NCBI RefSeq assembly: GCF_004000925.1
Contig: NZ_BIME01000020.1
Span: forward strand, 1-52,304
DNA length: 52,304 nt
Origin: Paenibacillus illinoisensis NBRC 15959
GTDB taxonomy: Bacteria; Bacillota; Bacilli; Paenibacillales; Paenibacillaceae
Direction: 5' to 3'
The first letter of the stretch is position 1, and each line of letters opens with the position of its first letter. The notes under the pieces were generated by a model. That model saw nothing but the letters and a program-made list of their open reading frames with translations, ran no database searches and was not told where the DNA came from. Below are positions 1 to 8,171 of the stretch, one piece after another. Both the position numbers and the translations under genes were made by a program.

Positions 1-61
<61 letters not shown>

Positions 62-84
62 ATAAATTTTTTCAAGCAAAAATG

Positions 85-113
85 ATTTTATCATAAATAA
101 TGATGAATATCAA
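85..113 (-). promoter_or_regulatory. SigA-type promoter of the tRNA-Arg gene
   Basis: On the minus strand there is a -35 TTGATA (108-113) and a -10 TAAAAT (85-90) separated by 17 bp. The predicted transcription start is near 78, about 17 nt before the mature tRNA 5' end, which suits a short processed leader. This is inferred from consensus match only. Confidence 0.55.
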
Positions 114-188
114 ACATTTTATTTAAATAACTTATTCGTATATGATGTTTGGCGGCAGGGAACGTTTTTTTCATTATATTTAAGGTTA

Positions 189-197
189 TGTTAGAAT
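189..197 (+). promoter_or_regulatory. Extended -10 promoter candidate for the YsoA-like gene
   Basis: The sequence TGT-TAGAAT matches an extended -10 element (TGn followed by a 5/6 -10 hexamer). No convincing -35 is found 17 bp upstream. It lies about 100 nt before the coding region, in AT-rich DNA between the divergent tRNA and the first protein gene. Confidence 0.35.
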
Positions 198-281
198 ATC
201 AGGAGAACTCAGAAAATAGATCGACATTCGTTTAATATACATCTATTTATGGTTGATTCCGACTGGAGATTGAGGATATAG

Positions 282-294
282 AGGAGGTGCTCCT
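282..294 (+). promoter_or_regulatory. SD-containing mini hairpin directly before an ATC codon
   Basis: AGGAG (282-286) can pair with CTCCT (290-294) around a 3-nt GTG loop, so the Shine-Dalgarno of the downstream gene is part of a 5-bp hairpin. The hairpin ends one base before ATC at 295. A 3-nt loop is tight, so stability is modest; the role is an inference. Confidence 0.35.
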
Positions 295-1230
295 ATCAAG
301 GAATCCACGACCCCGGAAAACGAGCACAGTAACAATATTGTTCTGTTTCCTAAGACGCTGGACTATTACCAGATTCAATTAACTGTCATGCTTGAAAATG
401 AGCGATATGGGGAAGCCATGAATCTGCTTCGCTTCTTGCTGCAATGTCAGGGACAGGAAGAACGTCATTATGATGAATGGCGGGCTCTACTGGAGTGGCT
501 TGAAGCTGCGTTCCCTCATTATGCGGAAGATTCCTCTATTGCCCCGGATGTACAAGAAGAAGAGGAAATCAGTGAGGAAGATATGGCACGTCAGCACGCC
601 AGGTCCAAGCTGGAGCAGGATCAAGGATATGCGGATAAGCTGCTTCGAACAGTAATGGAAGAACCGCTATCCGAACAAACGATGCTTGCATTGGAGCAGC
701 TGGCCTATCTTGAACTTCCGGAGATCGATGAGGCACTCAGTAGCTGGTTGACCGATAAATCTCTTCATCCACTGTTGCAGTTCCGGGTGTTGCAAACCTT
801 GCGACGTCGCGGTACGCAGGGCTTCATCACGTTCACAAGAGGGGAAGAGCAGGTTGAAGTGGAGATTGATACGGTCCCTCTGCGTCCGGAGGATTTTCCG
901 CTTCAGATCGTGCGCATTCTCGAGCGAGTGGCCGATCAGACGGAAGTTCACGAACCGACACTCTTTTATTTTGCACAGGAACTTTGGATCCAGTTTGTCA
1001 TGGCGGTGTATGGAACACGAGATTACGATTCCATGCTGGAAGATAATGATTCCATGACAGATATATGGGCAGCAGCACTACATATGACCGTTGCAGACAG
1101 CCTGGGAGGCTCCCACGACGAAGAAGATACCCGTTCAATGTATGCTGTAACTGGTGCGATGCGCTTCCGTCTGGAGCAGGCATATCGTTCGATGAAGCAG
1201 TTTGTTTCTGCAGGTTTGGGGGGCCAATAA
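295..1230 (+). CDS. YsoA-like tetratricopeptide-type protein, probable ATC start
   Basis: The protein is about 311 aa if started at ATC 295, or 280 aa from the first ATG at 388. Its function is unknown. It is helical and acidic, with a TPR-like N-terminal repeat (YGEAMNLLRFLLQC), and sits directly before tig, the position of ysoA in B. subtilis. The segment before the ATG (NNIVLFP and following residues) reads as good coding sequence and resembles the start of YsoA proteins as I recall them. The ATG at 388 has no SD, while GGAGG at 283-287 is ideally spaced for ATC 295. No in-frame ATG, GTG or TTG lies between the upstream stop at 271 and 388. So either a rare ATC start is used or the sequence has an ATG-to-ATC change. 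The family is inferred from synteny and repeat look. Confidence 0.7.
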   Translation: MKESTTPENEHSNNIVLFPKTLDYYQIQLTVMLENERYGEAMNLLRFLLQCQGQEERHYDEWRALLEWLEAAFPHYAEDSSIAPDVQEEEEISEEDMARQHARSKLEQDQGYADKLLRTVMEEPLSEQTMLALEQLAYLELPEIDEALSSWLTDKSLHPLLQFRVLQTLRRRGTQGFITFTRGEEQVEVEIDTVPLRPEDFPLQIVRILERVADQTEVHEPTLFYFAQELWIQFVMAVYGTRDYDSMLEDNDSMTDIWAAALHMTVADSLGGSHDEEDTRSMYAVTGAMRFRLEQAYRSMKQFVSAGLGGQ

Positions 1231-1258
1231 GGGCCGGAAACGTTTACCTCAAACCGCA

Positions 1259-1301
1259 TCAAGGGATTCCCCTTGAAAAAGAATGTAATCTTGTTTATAC
1301 T
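1259..1301 (+). promoter_or_regulatory. SigA promoter of tig with overlapping palindrome
   Basis: TTGAAA (1273-1278), a 17-bp spacer and TATACT (1296-1301) form a good SigA promoter 65 nt before tig. A palindrome TCAAGGG/CCCTTGA (1259-1265 with 1270-1276) overlaps the -35. It could be an operator or chance; no known regulator site is recognised. Confidence 0.65.
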
Positions 1302-1365
1302 AAAATGGTTATTTTGTACGTGATCGCCTACGTGAACATGTGAATTTTGGAGGGGAAAGTATACA

Positions 1366-2706
1366 ATGAAAGCAACTTGGGAAAAGATAGAGAAGAACCT
1401 TGGGGTTCTTGAAGTTGAAGTTGGTGCAGATCGTGTAACTGCAGCACTCGACAAAGCTTTTAATAAAGTAGTAAAACAAGCGAACGTGCCTGGATTCCGT
1501 AAAGGTAAAGTGCCACGTCCAATTTTCGAAGCTCGTTTCGGTGTAGAAAGCTTGTACCAAGAAGCAATCGACATTTTGCTTCCTGAAGCTTACACAGAAG
1601 CAATCGACCAAACGGATATTTTCCCGGTAGATCGCCCGGATGTAGATATCGAACAATTCGCTAAAGGACAAGCATTCAAGTTCAAAGCGAAAGTAACAGT
1701 GAAACCTGAAGTTACCCTGGGTGACTACAAAGGAATCGAAGTTGCTGTAGCTAAAGGCGAAGTAACAGATGCAGAAGTAACTGAAGAGCTTGAGCGTCTT
1801 CAACAACGTCACGCTGAACTCGTTGTAATCGACGAAGGTTCTGCACAAAACGGTGACGTTGCAGTTATCGACTTCGATGGTTCCGTTGATGGCGTACCAT
1901 TCGAAGGTGGACAAGCTGAGCGTTATTCCTTGGAACTGGGTTCTAACACATTCATCCCAGGTTTTGAAGAGCAAGTTGTGGGTCTGTCCACAGGCGACTT
2001 CAAAGACGTTGAAGTAACTTTCCCAGAGAGCTACCACGCAGCAGAACTTGCTGGCAAACAAGCGGTATTCAAAGTGAAAGTACACGAAATCAAACGCAAA
2101 CAACTTCCAGAACTGGATGATGAGTTTGCAAAAGATGTCAGCGAATTTGATACCCTGGAAGAGTACAAAGCTGATCTGAAAACACAACTCGAATCCCGCA
2201 AAGCAGATGAGTTCAAAGCAGCTCAAGAAAATGCGGTAGTAGAAAAAGTAGCAGAAAATGCTGAAGTGGACATCCCTTCTGCAATGGTTGACAGCGAAGT
2301 GCAAAACATGATGCGTGATTTTGACAACCGCCTGCGTAACCAAGGCATGAACCTGGAAATGTTCCTGAGCTTCTCCGGTCAAACACAAGCTGACCTGAGA
2401 GGACAAATGCAAGACGATGCTTCCAAACGTGTTCGCAACAACCTGGTTCTTGAAGCTGTAGGTAAAGCGGAAAACATCGAAGTATCTGATGAAGAAGTGA
2501 ACCAAGAACTCGAAAAAATGGCTGAATCCTACAAGCGTCCTGCTGAAGAGATTCGTGGCATTCTGGAGAGCAATGGTTCCCTCGACAGCCTTCGCGATGA
2601 AGTTAAACTGCGCAAAACGATCGATGTTCTCGTTGAGAACAGCAAAGTTGTAGAGCCAGTTGAAGCTCCTGCTGAAGAAGCTGCTGCAGAATCTGACGAA
2701 AAATAA
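1366..2706 (+). CDS. tig: Trigger factor (peptidyl-prolyl isomerase chaperone)
   Basis: This ribosome-bound chaperone meets nascent chains at the exit tunnel and has FKBP-type prolyl isomerase activity. The 446-aa length fits the family (about 430-450). The N-terminal ribosome-binding domain carries the signature loop PGFRKGKVPRPIFEARFG (about residues 43-60). The FKBP domain follows around 150-245, including VDGVPFEGG, then the helical C-terminal domain and an acidic Ala/Glu-rich tail. The start has a strong SD, GGAGGGG. Codon use is strongly biased, as in highly expressed genes. A terminator follows, so it is probably transcribed alone from the 1273 promoter. Confidence 0.97.
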   Translation: MKATWEKIEKNLGVLEVEVGADRVTAALDKAFNKVVKQANVPGFRKGKVPRPIFEARFGVESLYQEAIDILLPEAYTEAIDQTDIFPVDRPDVDIEQFAKGQAFKFKAKVTVKPEVTLGDYKGIEVAVAKGEVTDAEVTEELERLQQRHAELVVIDEGSAQNGDVAVIDFDGSVDGVPFEGGQAERYSLELGSNTFIPGFEEQVVGLSTGDFKDVEVTFPESYHAAELAGKQAVFKVKVHEIKRKQLPELDDEFAKDVSEFDTLEEYKADLKTQLESRKADEFKAAQENAVVEKVAENAEVDIPSAMVDSEVQNMMRDFDNRLRNQGMNLEMFLSFSGQTQADLRGQMQDDASKRVRNNLVLEAVGKAENIEVSDEEVNQELEKMAESYKRPAEEIRGILESNGSLDSLRDEVKLRKTIDVLVENSKVVEPVEAPAEEAAAESDEK

Positions 2707-2741
2707 GACAAGCTGTAAGGCAACAAGCAGCTGAATAAAGG

Positions 2742-2776
2742 ATAAGGCACGTGAATCATTGCGTGCCTTATTTTTA
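2742..2776 (+). terminator. Rho-independent terminator after tig
   Basis: ATAAGGCACG (2742-2751) pairs with CGTGCCTTAT (2762-2771), a 10-bp stem with a 10-nt loop, followed by a T-run. Confidence 0.85.
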
Positions 2777-2990
2777 AATTATGGCATCCATTTTATAGAT
2801 GATTCAGTAATAATATGGATGGTTATAATGTTGGGAAGGGATATACTGTTTCAAGCTCCTATGTACTTTATGCAAATAAAATAAGGTTAAACGGCATAGG
2901 ATTCCTTCGATTTGCACATACATAGAAAACATGGTTAAATATGATCAGGCTAAAAAGTAAACTAACTTATGCTTGACACTACTTGTGAAA
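2777..2990. other. AT-rich spacer between tig terminator and clpP promoter
   Basis: About 210 bp with no credible ORF. An isolated TATAAT at 2824-2829 lacks a -35 at proper distance. No repeat, RNA gene or mobile-element remnant was recognised. Confidence 0.5.
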
Positions 2991-2991
2991 A

Positions 2992-3020
2992 ATGACATTG
3001 TCACAGGAACGTGTTAGAAT
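2992..3020 (+). promoter_or_regulatory. SigA promoter of clpP with a palindromic -35 region
   Basis: ATGACA (2992-2997), 17 bp, then TAGAAT (3015-3020) match the SigA consensus at 5/6 each. A perfect palindrome TGACA-T-TGTCA (2993-3003) overlies the -35, a position where a repressor could act. It does not look like the direct-repeat CtsR box that controls clpP in Bacillus. Confidence 0.6.
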
Positions 3021-3082
3021 GAATTTGGGTTTGCTTTACAGGTAGCCTATGTCTAATTACATGTAGAAAAGAGGTTGGTCTC

Positions 3083-3673
3083 ATGAGTCTGGTGCCAATG
3101 GTTGTGGAACAAACCAATCGAGGCGAACGGTCTTACGATATATATTCGCGTTTGCTGAAGGATCGCATCATTTTTCTAACCAGTGCGATTGATGACGATG
3201 TAGCCAATCTTGTCATAGCACAGCTTTTATTTTTGGCAGCCGACGATCCTGAGAAGGATATCAGCTTGTACATTAATTCACCTGGTGGTTCTGTCACCGC
3301 AGGGATGGGTATATACGATACGATGCAATATATCAAGCCGGATGTATCTACCATTTGCGTTGGGATGGCAGCAAGCATGGGTTCGTTGTTGTTAACGGCC
3401 GGTGCGCCTGGTAAACGATATGCGCTGACTAACAGCGAAGTGATGATTCACCAACCGCTTGGCGGCGTTCAAGGACAGGCTGCGGATATTAAAATCCACG
3501 CCGAATGGATTATCAAAACACGTCAGAAACTGAATCAAATATACGTCGATCGTACAGGTCAGCCCCTTGAGAAAATTGAGCGGGATACGGACCGTGACTT
3601 TTTCATGAGTGCGGAAGAAGCCAAAGCGTACGGCATTATTGACCAGGTGCTCAGCAGACCGATCAATTCCTAA
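3083..3673 (+). CDS. clpP: ATP-dependent Clp protease proteolytic subunit
   Basis: Serine peptidase that assembles into a two-ring tetradecamer and degrades proteins unfolded by ClpX or ClpC. The 196-aa length is typical. The catalytic triad is visible: Ser98 in GMAASMGS, His123 in MIHQPLGG, and Asp172 in the DTDRDFF context. The oxyanion-loop motif NSPGGSV is at about 65-71. It sits 12 nt before clpX, so protease and unfoldase are probably co-transcribed. In B. subtilis clpP lies elsewhere, away from clpX. This gene may therefore be one of several clpP copies in the genome. Confidence 0.97.
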   Translation: MSLVPMVVEQTNRGERSYDIYSRLLKDRIIFLTSAIDDDVANLVIAQLLFLAADDPEKDISLYINSPGGSVTAGMGIYDTMQYIKPDVSTICVGMAASMGSLLLTAGAPGKRYALTNSEVMIHQPLGGVQGQAADIKIHAEWIIKTRQKLNQIYVDRTGQPLEKIERDTDRDFFMSAEEAKAYGIIDQVLSRPINS

Positions 3674-3685
3674 AGGGGTGGTTTC

Positions 3686-4939
3686 ATGTTTAAATTTAAC
3701 GATGAGAAAGGGCAACTGAAATGCTCTTTTTGCGGTAAATCTCAAGAACAGGTGCGCAAGCTGGTCGCTGGACCGGGCGTTTACATTTGTGATGAATGTA
3801 TCGAACTTTGCACCGAAATCGTTGAGGAAGAGCTCGGTCATGACGAAGAACTGGACCTCAAAGATATACCGAAACCAAAAGAAATCCGCGATATTCTGGA
3901 TCAATACGTTATTGGGCAGGATCAAGCGAAAAAGTCTTTGTCTGTAGCGGTTTACAATCACTACAAACGGATTAATACACAAAGCAAGATTGAGGACGTT
4001 GAACTGCAAAAGAGTAACATTTTGCTTCTTGGACCTACAGGTTCCGGTAAAACGTTGCTTGCACAAACGATGGCCAAAATCCTCAATGTTCCTTTTGCTA
4101 TTGCTGACGCGACTTCGTTGACTGAAGCCGGTTATGTCGGTGAAGATGTAGAGAACATTCTGCTCAAGCTGATTCAGGCTGCTGACTATGATGTGGAAAA
4201 AGCAGAGCGCGGTATCATTTATATCGATGAAATTGACAAAGTAGCCCGCAAATCCGAGAACCCGTCCATTACACGTGACGTATCGGGTGAAGGGGTACAA
4301 CAAGCATTGCTGAAAATCCTGGAAGGAACGGTTGCTTCTGTACCACCACAAGGTGGCCGTAAGCATCCACATCAGGAATTTATCCAAATTGATACAACAA
4401 ATATCCTGTTCATTTGTGGTGGTGCCTTTGATGGTCTGGAGCAAATGATCAAACGCCGGATCGGTAAAAAAGTCATTGGCTTCAATACCGTTGCGGAACA
4501 AAAAGACCTCAAACCGGGTGAGTACCTGGGTATGGTCCTGCCGGAAGACTTGCTGAAATTCGGTCTGATTCCGGAATTTGTAGGCCGTCTCCCAGTCATC
4601 TCCACGTTGGAGCCACTGGATGAAGATACACTGGTACGGATTCTTTCCGAACCAAAAAACGCCCTGACCAAGCAGTATCAAAAATTGCTTGAGCTGGACA
4701 ATGTGAATCTGGTGTTTGAACCAGGTGCATTGCTCGCGATTGCAAAAGAAGCAATCAAACGTAACACAGGTGCGCGGGGATTGCGCGCCATCATTGAGGG
4801 CATCATGCTTGAAATCATGTATGAAGTACCTTCACGTGAAGATGTTACGAACTGTGTGATTACCGAAGAAGTCGTTGAGAAAAGAGTTGTGCCTGAACTT
4901 GGCCAATCGAAGGACGATAAGCAGGAAGAAAGTGCCTAA
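3686..4939 (+). CDS. clpX: ATP-dependent Clp protease ATP-binding subunit ClpX
   Basis: Hexameric AAA+ unfoldase that selects substrates and feeds them to ClpP. The 417-aa length is standard. The N-terminal zinc-binding domain has Cys13, Cys16, Cys35 and Cys38. Walker A is GPTGSGKT, Walker B is IIYIDEIDK, and the ClpP-docking IGF loop is seen in KKVIGFN. Sensor 2 lies in GARGLRAIIE. The SD GGGGTGG sits before ATG. It follows clpP by 12 nt, forming a clpP-clpX operon. Confidence 0.98.
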   Translation: MFKFNDEKGQLKCSFCGKSQEQVRKLVAGPGVYICDECIELCTEIVEEELGHDEELDLKDIPKPKEIRDILDQYVIGQDQAKKSLSVAVYNHYKRINTQSKIEDVELQKSNILLLGPTGSGKTLLAQTMAKILNVPFAIADATSLTEAGYVGEDVENILLKLIQAADYDVEKAERGIIYIDEIDKVARKSENPSITRDVSGEGVQQALLKILEGTVASVPPQGGRKHPHQEFIQIDTTNILFICGGAFDGLEQMIKRRIGKKVIGFNTVAEQKDLKPGEYLGMVLPEDLLKFGLIPEFVGRLPVISTLEPLDEDTLVRILSEPKNALTKQYQKLLELDNVNLVFEPGALLAIAKEAIKRNTGARGLRAIIEGIMLEIMYEVPSREDVTNCVITEEVVEKRVVPELGQSKDDKQEESA

Positions 4940-5060
4940 CTGAAGGTAGCATTCCTGCTCAGCTCTGAAATATAGACTTGTCAGTTCTCCACTTTGGCAG
5001 AAGGCGAATTCATGTCTCTGTCAGGGTGGAGCTTTGACGTTGTGGGGAGAGAAATCACTC

Positions 5061-6158
5061 ATGTATTTAAGACAAGATACACGTCCCGTAAAAGTAGGGA
5101 ATATAACGATTGGTGGCAGTAATGAAGTCATTATCCAAAGTATGTGTACTACTAAAACGGCAGACGTTGAGGCTACCGTTGCTGAAATTCTGCGATTAGA
5201 AGAAGCAGGATGCCAAATAGTACGTGTAACCGTAAATAATGAGGAAGCTGCTGCGGCCATTAAAGAAATCAAGAAACGCATCCACATTCCGCTTGTAGCA
5301 GATATTCACTTTAACTATAAACTGGCACTTCTTGCGATAGAGAACGGCATCGATAAAGTCCGGATTAATCCAGGCAACATCGGTAAACGTGCTAAAGTGG
5401 AAGAAGTCGTGAAAGCATGTAAGGAACGTGGTATTCCCATTCGGATCGGGGTTAACGCGGGTTCACTGGAAAACCATTTGCTTGAGAAGTACGGGTATCC
5501 AACAGCTGATGCTATGGTAGAAAGTGCATTGTATCACATTGGTATTCTGGAAGAACTTGATTTCCATGATATTATCGTTTCACTGAAAGCATCGGACGTA
5601 CCGATGGCGATTGAAGCGTATTCCAAGGCAGCTCAGATCATTAAATATCCGTTGCACTTGGGAATCACCGAAGCGGGTACGCTGTTCTCGGGTACTATTA
5701 AGAGCTCGGCAGGTATGGGTGCACTGCTCTCCATGGGTATTGGTTCAACAATGCGGATCTCGCTCAGCGCAGACCCGGTAGAAGAAATCAAGGTTGCACG
5801 CGATCTGCTCAAAACCTTTGGGCTCATTTCCAATGCCGCCACGTTGATTTCTTGCCCGACCTGCGGTCGTCTGGACATTGATCTCTTCTCTATTGCCAAC
5901 GAGGTGGAAGAGTATATCTCCAAACTAAAGGTGCCGATTAAAGTGTCTGTACTGGGATGTGCGGTGAATGGTCCAGGTGAGGCGAAAGAAGCGGATATCG
6001 GGATTGCCGGTGCCCGCGGAGAAGGTCTCTTGTTCCGTCACGGCAAGATGATCCGTAAAGTGCCTGAGGAAATCATGGTAGAGGAATTGAAAAAGGAAAT
6101 CGATAAAATCGTCGAAACCTATGAAACAACAGGAGTAATTCCAGGACGTTCGCACTGA
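5061..6158 (+). CDS. ispG: 4-hydroxy-3-methylbut-2-en-1-yl diphosphate synthase (IspG/GcpE)
   Basis: Iron-sulfur enzyme of the MEP isoprenoid pathway that converts methylerythritol cyclodiphosphate to HMBPP. The 365-aa length fits the bacterial short form. The N-terminal TIM-barrel has TRPVKVG and IQSM near the start. The C-terminal [4Fe-4S] ligands are Cys265, Cys268 (SCPTCGR), Cys300 and Glu307 (GCAVNGPGE). I prefer ATG 5061 with GGGGAGA upstream; a TTG at 5034 would add nine residues that do not look like the family N-terminus. It stands between clpX and a terminator. It is not in this place in B. subtilis. Confidence 0.96.
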   Translation: MYLRQDTRPVKVGNITIGGSNEVIIQSMCTTKTADVEATVAEILRLEEAGCQIVRVTVNNEEAAAAIKEIKKRIHIPLVADIHFNYKLALLAIENGIDKVRINPGNIGKRAKVEEVVKACKERGIPIRIGVNAGSLENHLLEKYGYPTADAMVESALYHIGILEELDFHDIIVSLKASDVPMAIEAYSKAAQIIKYPLHLGITEAGTLFSGTIKSSAGMGALLSMGIGSTMRISLSADPVEEIKVARDLLKTFGLISNAATLISCPTCGRLDIDLFSIANEVEEYISKLKVPIKVSVLGCAVNGPGEAKEADIGIAGARGEGLLFRHGKMIRKVPEEIMVEELKKEIDKIVETYETTGVIPGRSH

Positions 6159-6178
6159 TCGTTTCATATATGCTTAAC

Positions 6179-6215
6179 CAAGAGCCCGTCAGCAATGGCG
6201 GGCTCTTGTTGTCTT
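6179..6215 (+). terminator. Rho-independent terminator after ispG
   Basis: CAAGAGCCCG (6179-6188) pairs perfectly with CGGGCTCTTG (6199-6208), followed by TTGTCTT. Confidence 0.8.
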
Positions 6216-6240
6216 AACATCCATAAATTCTGCCAGGACC

Positions 6241-6269
6241 GTTTACCTGTTGGTGAAACGGCTATACTA
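6241..6269 (+). promoter_or_regulatory. SigF/SigG-type forespore promoter for lonB
   Basis: GTTTA (6241-6245) and GGCTATACTA (6260-6269) match the SigF -35 (GTATA-like) and the -10 consensus GGnnAnAMTW, the -10 fully, with a 14-bp spacer. It lies 58 nt before lonB, whose B. subtilis homologue is a SigF-dependent forespore gene. The assignment is inference from consensus plus family knowledge. Confidence 0.55.
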
Positions 6270-6326
6270 CCATGTATTAGTATGATTCCGTAGGGAACAG
6301 TCAGAAGAACAGGAGGATGTTGAGAT

Positions 6327-8084
6327 ATGGGTGATTTAGGCATGGTCTTCATGTTGATACAGTTATTTTTTGGTGTGGTGATTGGTTTGTATTTCTGGAA
6401 TCTGCTTCGGGGCCAGAAAACCAATCGCAGTGCCGTCGAGCGTGAGTCTCGCAAAGAGCTGGAGAAACTGCGTAAGCTGCGTTCCATTTCACTTACGAAA
6501 CCACTCGCAGAGAAGACGCGTCCAGCTAGTATCAATGATATCGTGGGGCAAAAAGACGGCTTGCGTGCTCTCAAGGCTGCCTTGTGCAGTGCGAATCCGC
6601 AGCATGTAATCATTTATGGGCCTCCCGGAGTTGGGAAGACAGCAGCGGCCAGGGTGGTCTTGGAGGAAGCCAAAAAAAATCCATCATCACCGTTTAAGCC
6701 AGATGCCAAGTTTACAGAGCTGGATGCGACAACCGCTCGTTTTGACGAACGCGGGATTGCCGATCCCTTAATCGGTTCAGTACATGATCCGATATATCAG
6801 GGAGCAGGTGCCATGGGGGTTGCTGGCATTCCTCAACCGAAACCGGGAGCCGTGACCAAAGCCCATGGGGGCATGTTGTTTATCGATGAGATCGGTGAAC
6901 TGCATTCCATTCAAATGAATAAATTACTCAAAGTGCTGGAAGATCGCAAGGTCTTTTTGGAAAGTGCGTACTATAACTCGGAAGACACGCATACTCCTGC
7001 TTATATCCACGATATTTTTCAAAATGGCCTGCCGGCCGATTTCCGTCTTGTCGGAGCGACGACACGTTCGCCTCATGAACTGCCTCCAGCGCTTCGTTCG
7101 CGCTGTATGGAAGTATACTTCAGACCCTTATTGCCGGAAGAAATCGGGAAAATTGCTGAGGACGCGGTGCAAAAAATCGGCTTCAGTCCTTGCCCGGATG
7201 CCGTTGAAGTGGTCAAGCGATATGCCACGAACGGACGCGAGGCAGTGAATATTATTCAGCTCGCTGCCGGACTGGCACTCACTGAAAAAAGGGAGACCCT
7301 TCAGGCCTCGGATGTCGAGTGGGTGGCTGGCAGCAGCCAAATCCAGCCGCGTCCGGATCGCAAGGTGCCTCAGCAGCCACAGGTTGGTTTTGTTAATGGC
7401 TTAGCCGTATATGGTCCAAATATGGGCACCATACTTGAGATCGAAGTGTCTGCCGTGCCTGTGCTCAAAGATCAGGGCCGAATCAATATTACGGGCGTGG
7501 TGGATGAGGAAGAGATTGGAGGCGGTTCGCGTACACTCCGGAGAAAAAGCATGGCCAAAGGTTCGGTTGAGAATGTGATAACCGTGTTAAAAGCCATGGG
7601 ACTTCGTCCGAATGACTATGACTTGCATATCAACTTCCCGGGAGGAACACCAATTGACGGTCCATCAGCCGGAATTGCGATGGCCACGGCAATTGTCTCT
7701 GCTATTCAGGGACGTCCTGTTGATCATGAGACAGCGATGACTGGGGAGATCAGCATTCATGGCCGGGTGAAGCCGATTGGCGGCGTGCTCGCCAAAGTAG
7801 AGGCTGCTTTTCAGGCGGGAGCCAAGACCGTTATTATTCCCGCCGAAAACTGGCAGTCCATTTTTGAGAATCTGGATGGATTACGCGTCATTCCGGTAGA
7901 TACGGTTCAGGATGTTTTTCGTGAGGTATTTGCCTGGGTGCCTGATTCTCAGCAGGCGGAGCAATCGAAGCACGCAGATGAGCCAGCAGCACCCGCTGCA
8001 GAGATTTTCCCTCCAGCATCTGCTTCATTTTTACGTGCTGACCTGACCCGTCCGGGACAGGTTACTGATTCGGGAAGCTGCTAA
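6327..8084 (+). CDS. lonB: Sporulation ATP-dependent Lon-type protease LonB
   Basis: Membrane-anchored Lon-family AAA+ protease of the forespore. The 585-aa protein has an N-terminal hydrophobic segment (about residues 5-27) instead of the Lon N-domain. Walker A GPPGVGKT is at 98-105 and Walker B is MLFIDEIGE. The C-terminal Lon protease domain carries the Ser447-Lys490 dyad in DGPSAGIAM and GGVLAKVEA. The 43-residue dyad spacing matches that of Lon. A low-complexity Ala/Pro/Gln tail ends the protein. SD AGGAGG precedes ATG. It is immediately before lon, as in B. subtilis, but has its own sporulation-type promoter. Confidence 0.95.
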   Translation: MGDLGMVFMLIQLFFGVVIGLYFWNLLRGQKTNRSAVERESRKELEKLRKLRSISLTKPLAEKTRPASINDIVGQKDGLRALKAALCSANPQHVIIYGPPGVGKTAAARVVLEEAKKNPSSPFKPDAKFTELDATTARFDERGIADPLIGSVHDPIYQGAGAMGVAGIPQPKPGAVTKAHGGMLFIDEIGELHSIQMNKLLKVLEDRKVFLESAYYNSEDTHTPAYIHDIFQNGLPADFRLVGATTRSPHELPPALRSRCMEVYFRPLLPEEIGKIAEDAVQKIGFSPCPDAVEVVKRYATNGREAVNIIQLAAGLALTEKRETLQASDVEWVAGSSQIQPRPDRKVPQQPQVGFVNGLAVYGPNMGTILEIEVSAVPVLKDQGRINITGVVDEEEIGGGSRTLRRKSMAKGSVENVITVLKAMGLRPNDYDLHINFPGGTPIDGPSAGIAMATAIVSAIQGRPVDHETAMTGEISIHGRVKPIGGVLAKVEAAFQAGAKTVIIPAENWQSIFENLDGLRVIPVDTVQDVFREVFAWVPDSQQAEQSKHADEPAAPAAEIFPPASASFLRADLTRPGQVTDSGSC

Positions 8085-8107
8085 GCGCTTCCCTTCAATT
8101 GGTTTTT
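8072..8107 (+). terminator. Weak terminator or attenuator at the end of lonB
   Basis: GGGAAGC (8072-8078) pairs with GCTTCCC (8087-8093) around the lonB stop codon. The T-run (8103-8108) begins about ten bases downstream of the stem, so termination is probably partial. Confidence 0.4.
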
Positions 8108-8128
8108 TATGTGAACATTTGATAGAAT
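8099..8128 (+). promoter_or_regulatory. SigA-like promoter of lon
   Basis: TTGGTT (8099-8104), 18 bp, TAGAAT (8123-8128). Transcription would start near 8135, after the ATG at 8130, which supports the downstream start at 8172. Confidence 0.45.
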
Positions 8129-8171
8129 AATGATTGACTACAACCTGAGAGCCATTGGAGGTGCGAAAGCG

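Noticed and set aside
1309..2505. Long minus-strand open frame opposite tig (398 codons), and similar ones opposite clpX
   Set aside because: They are shadows of codon-biased genes, with no SD, unlikely composition and clear families on the other strand.
5034..5060. TTG 5034 as the ispG start
   Set aside because: It would add nine residues unlike the family N-terminus, while ATG 5061 gives the expected start TRPVKVG a few residues in.
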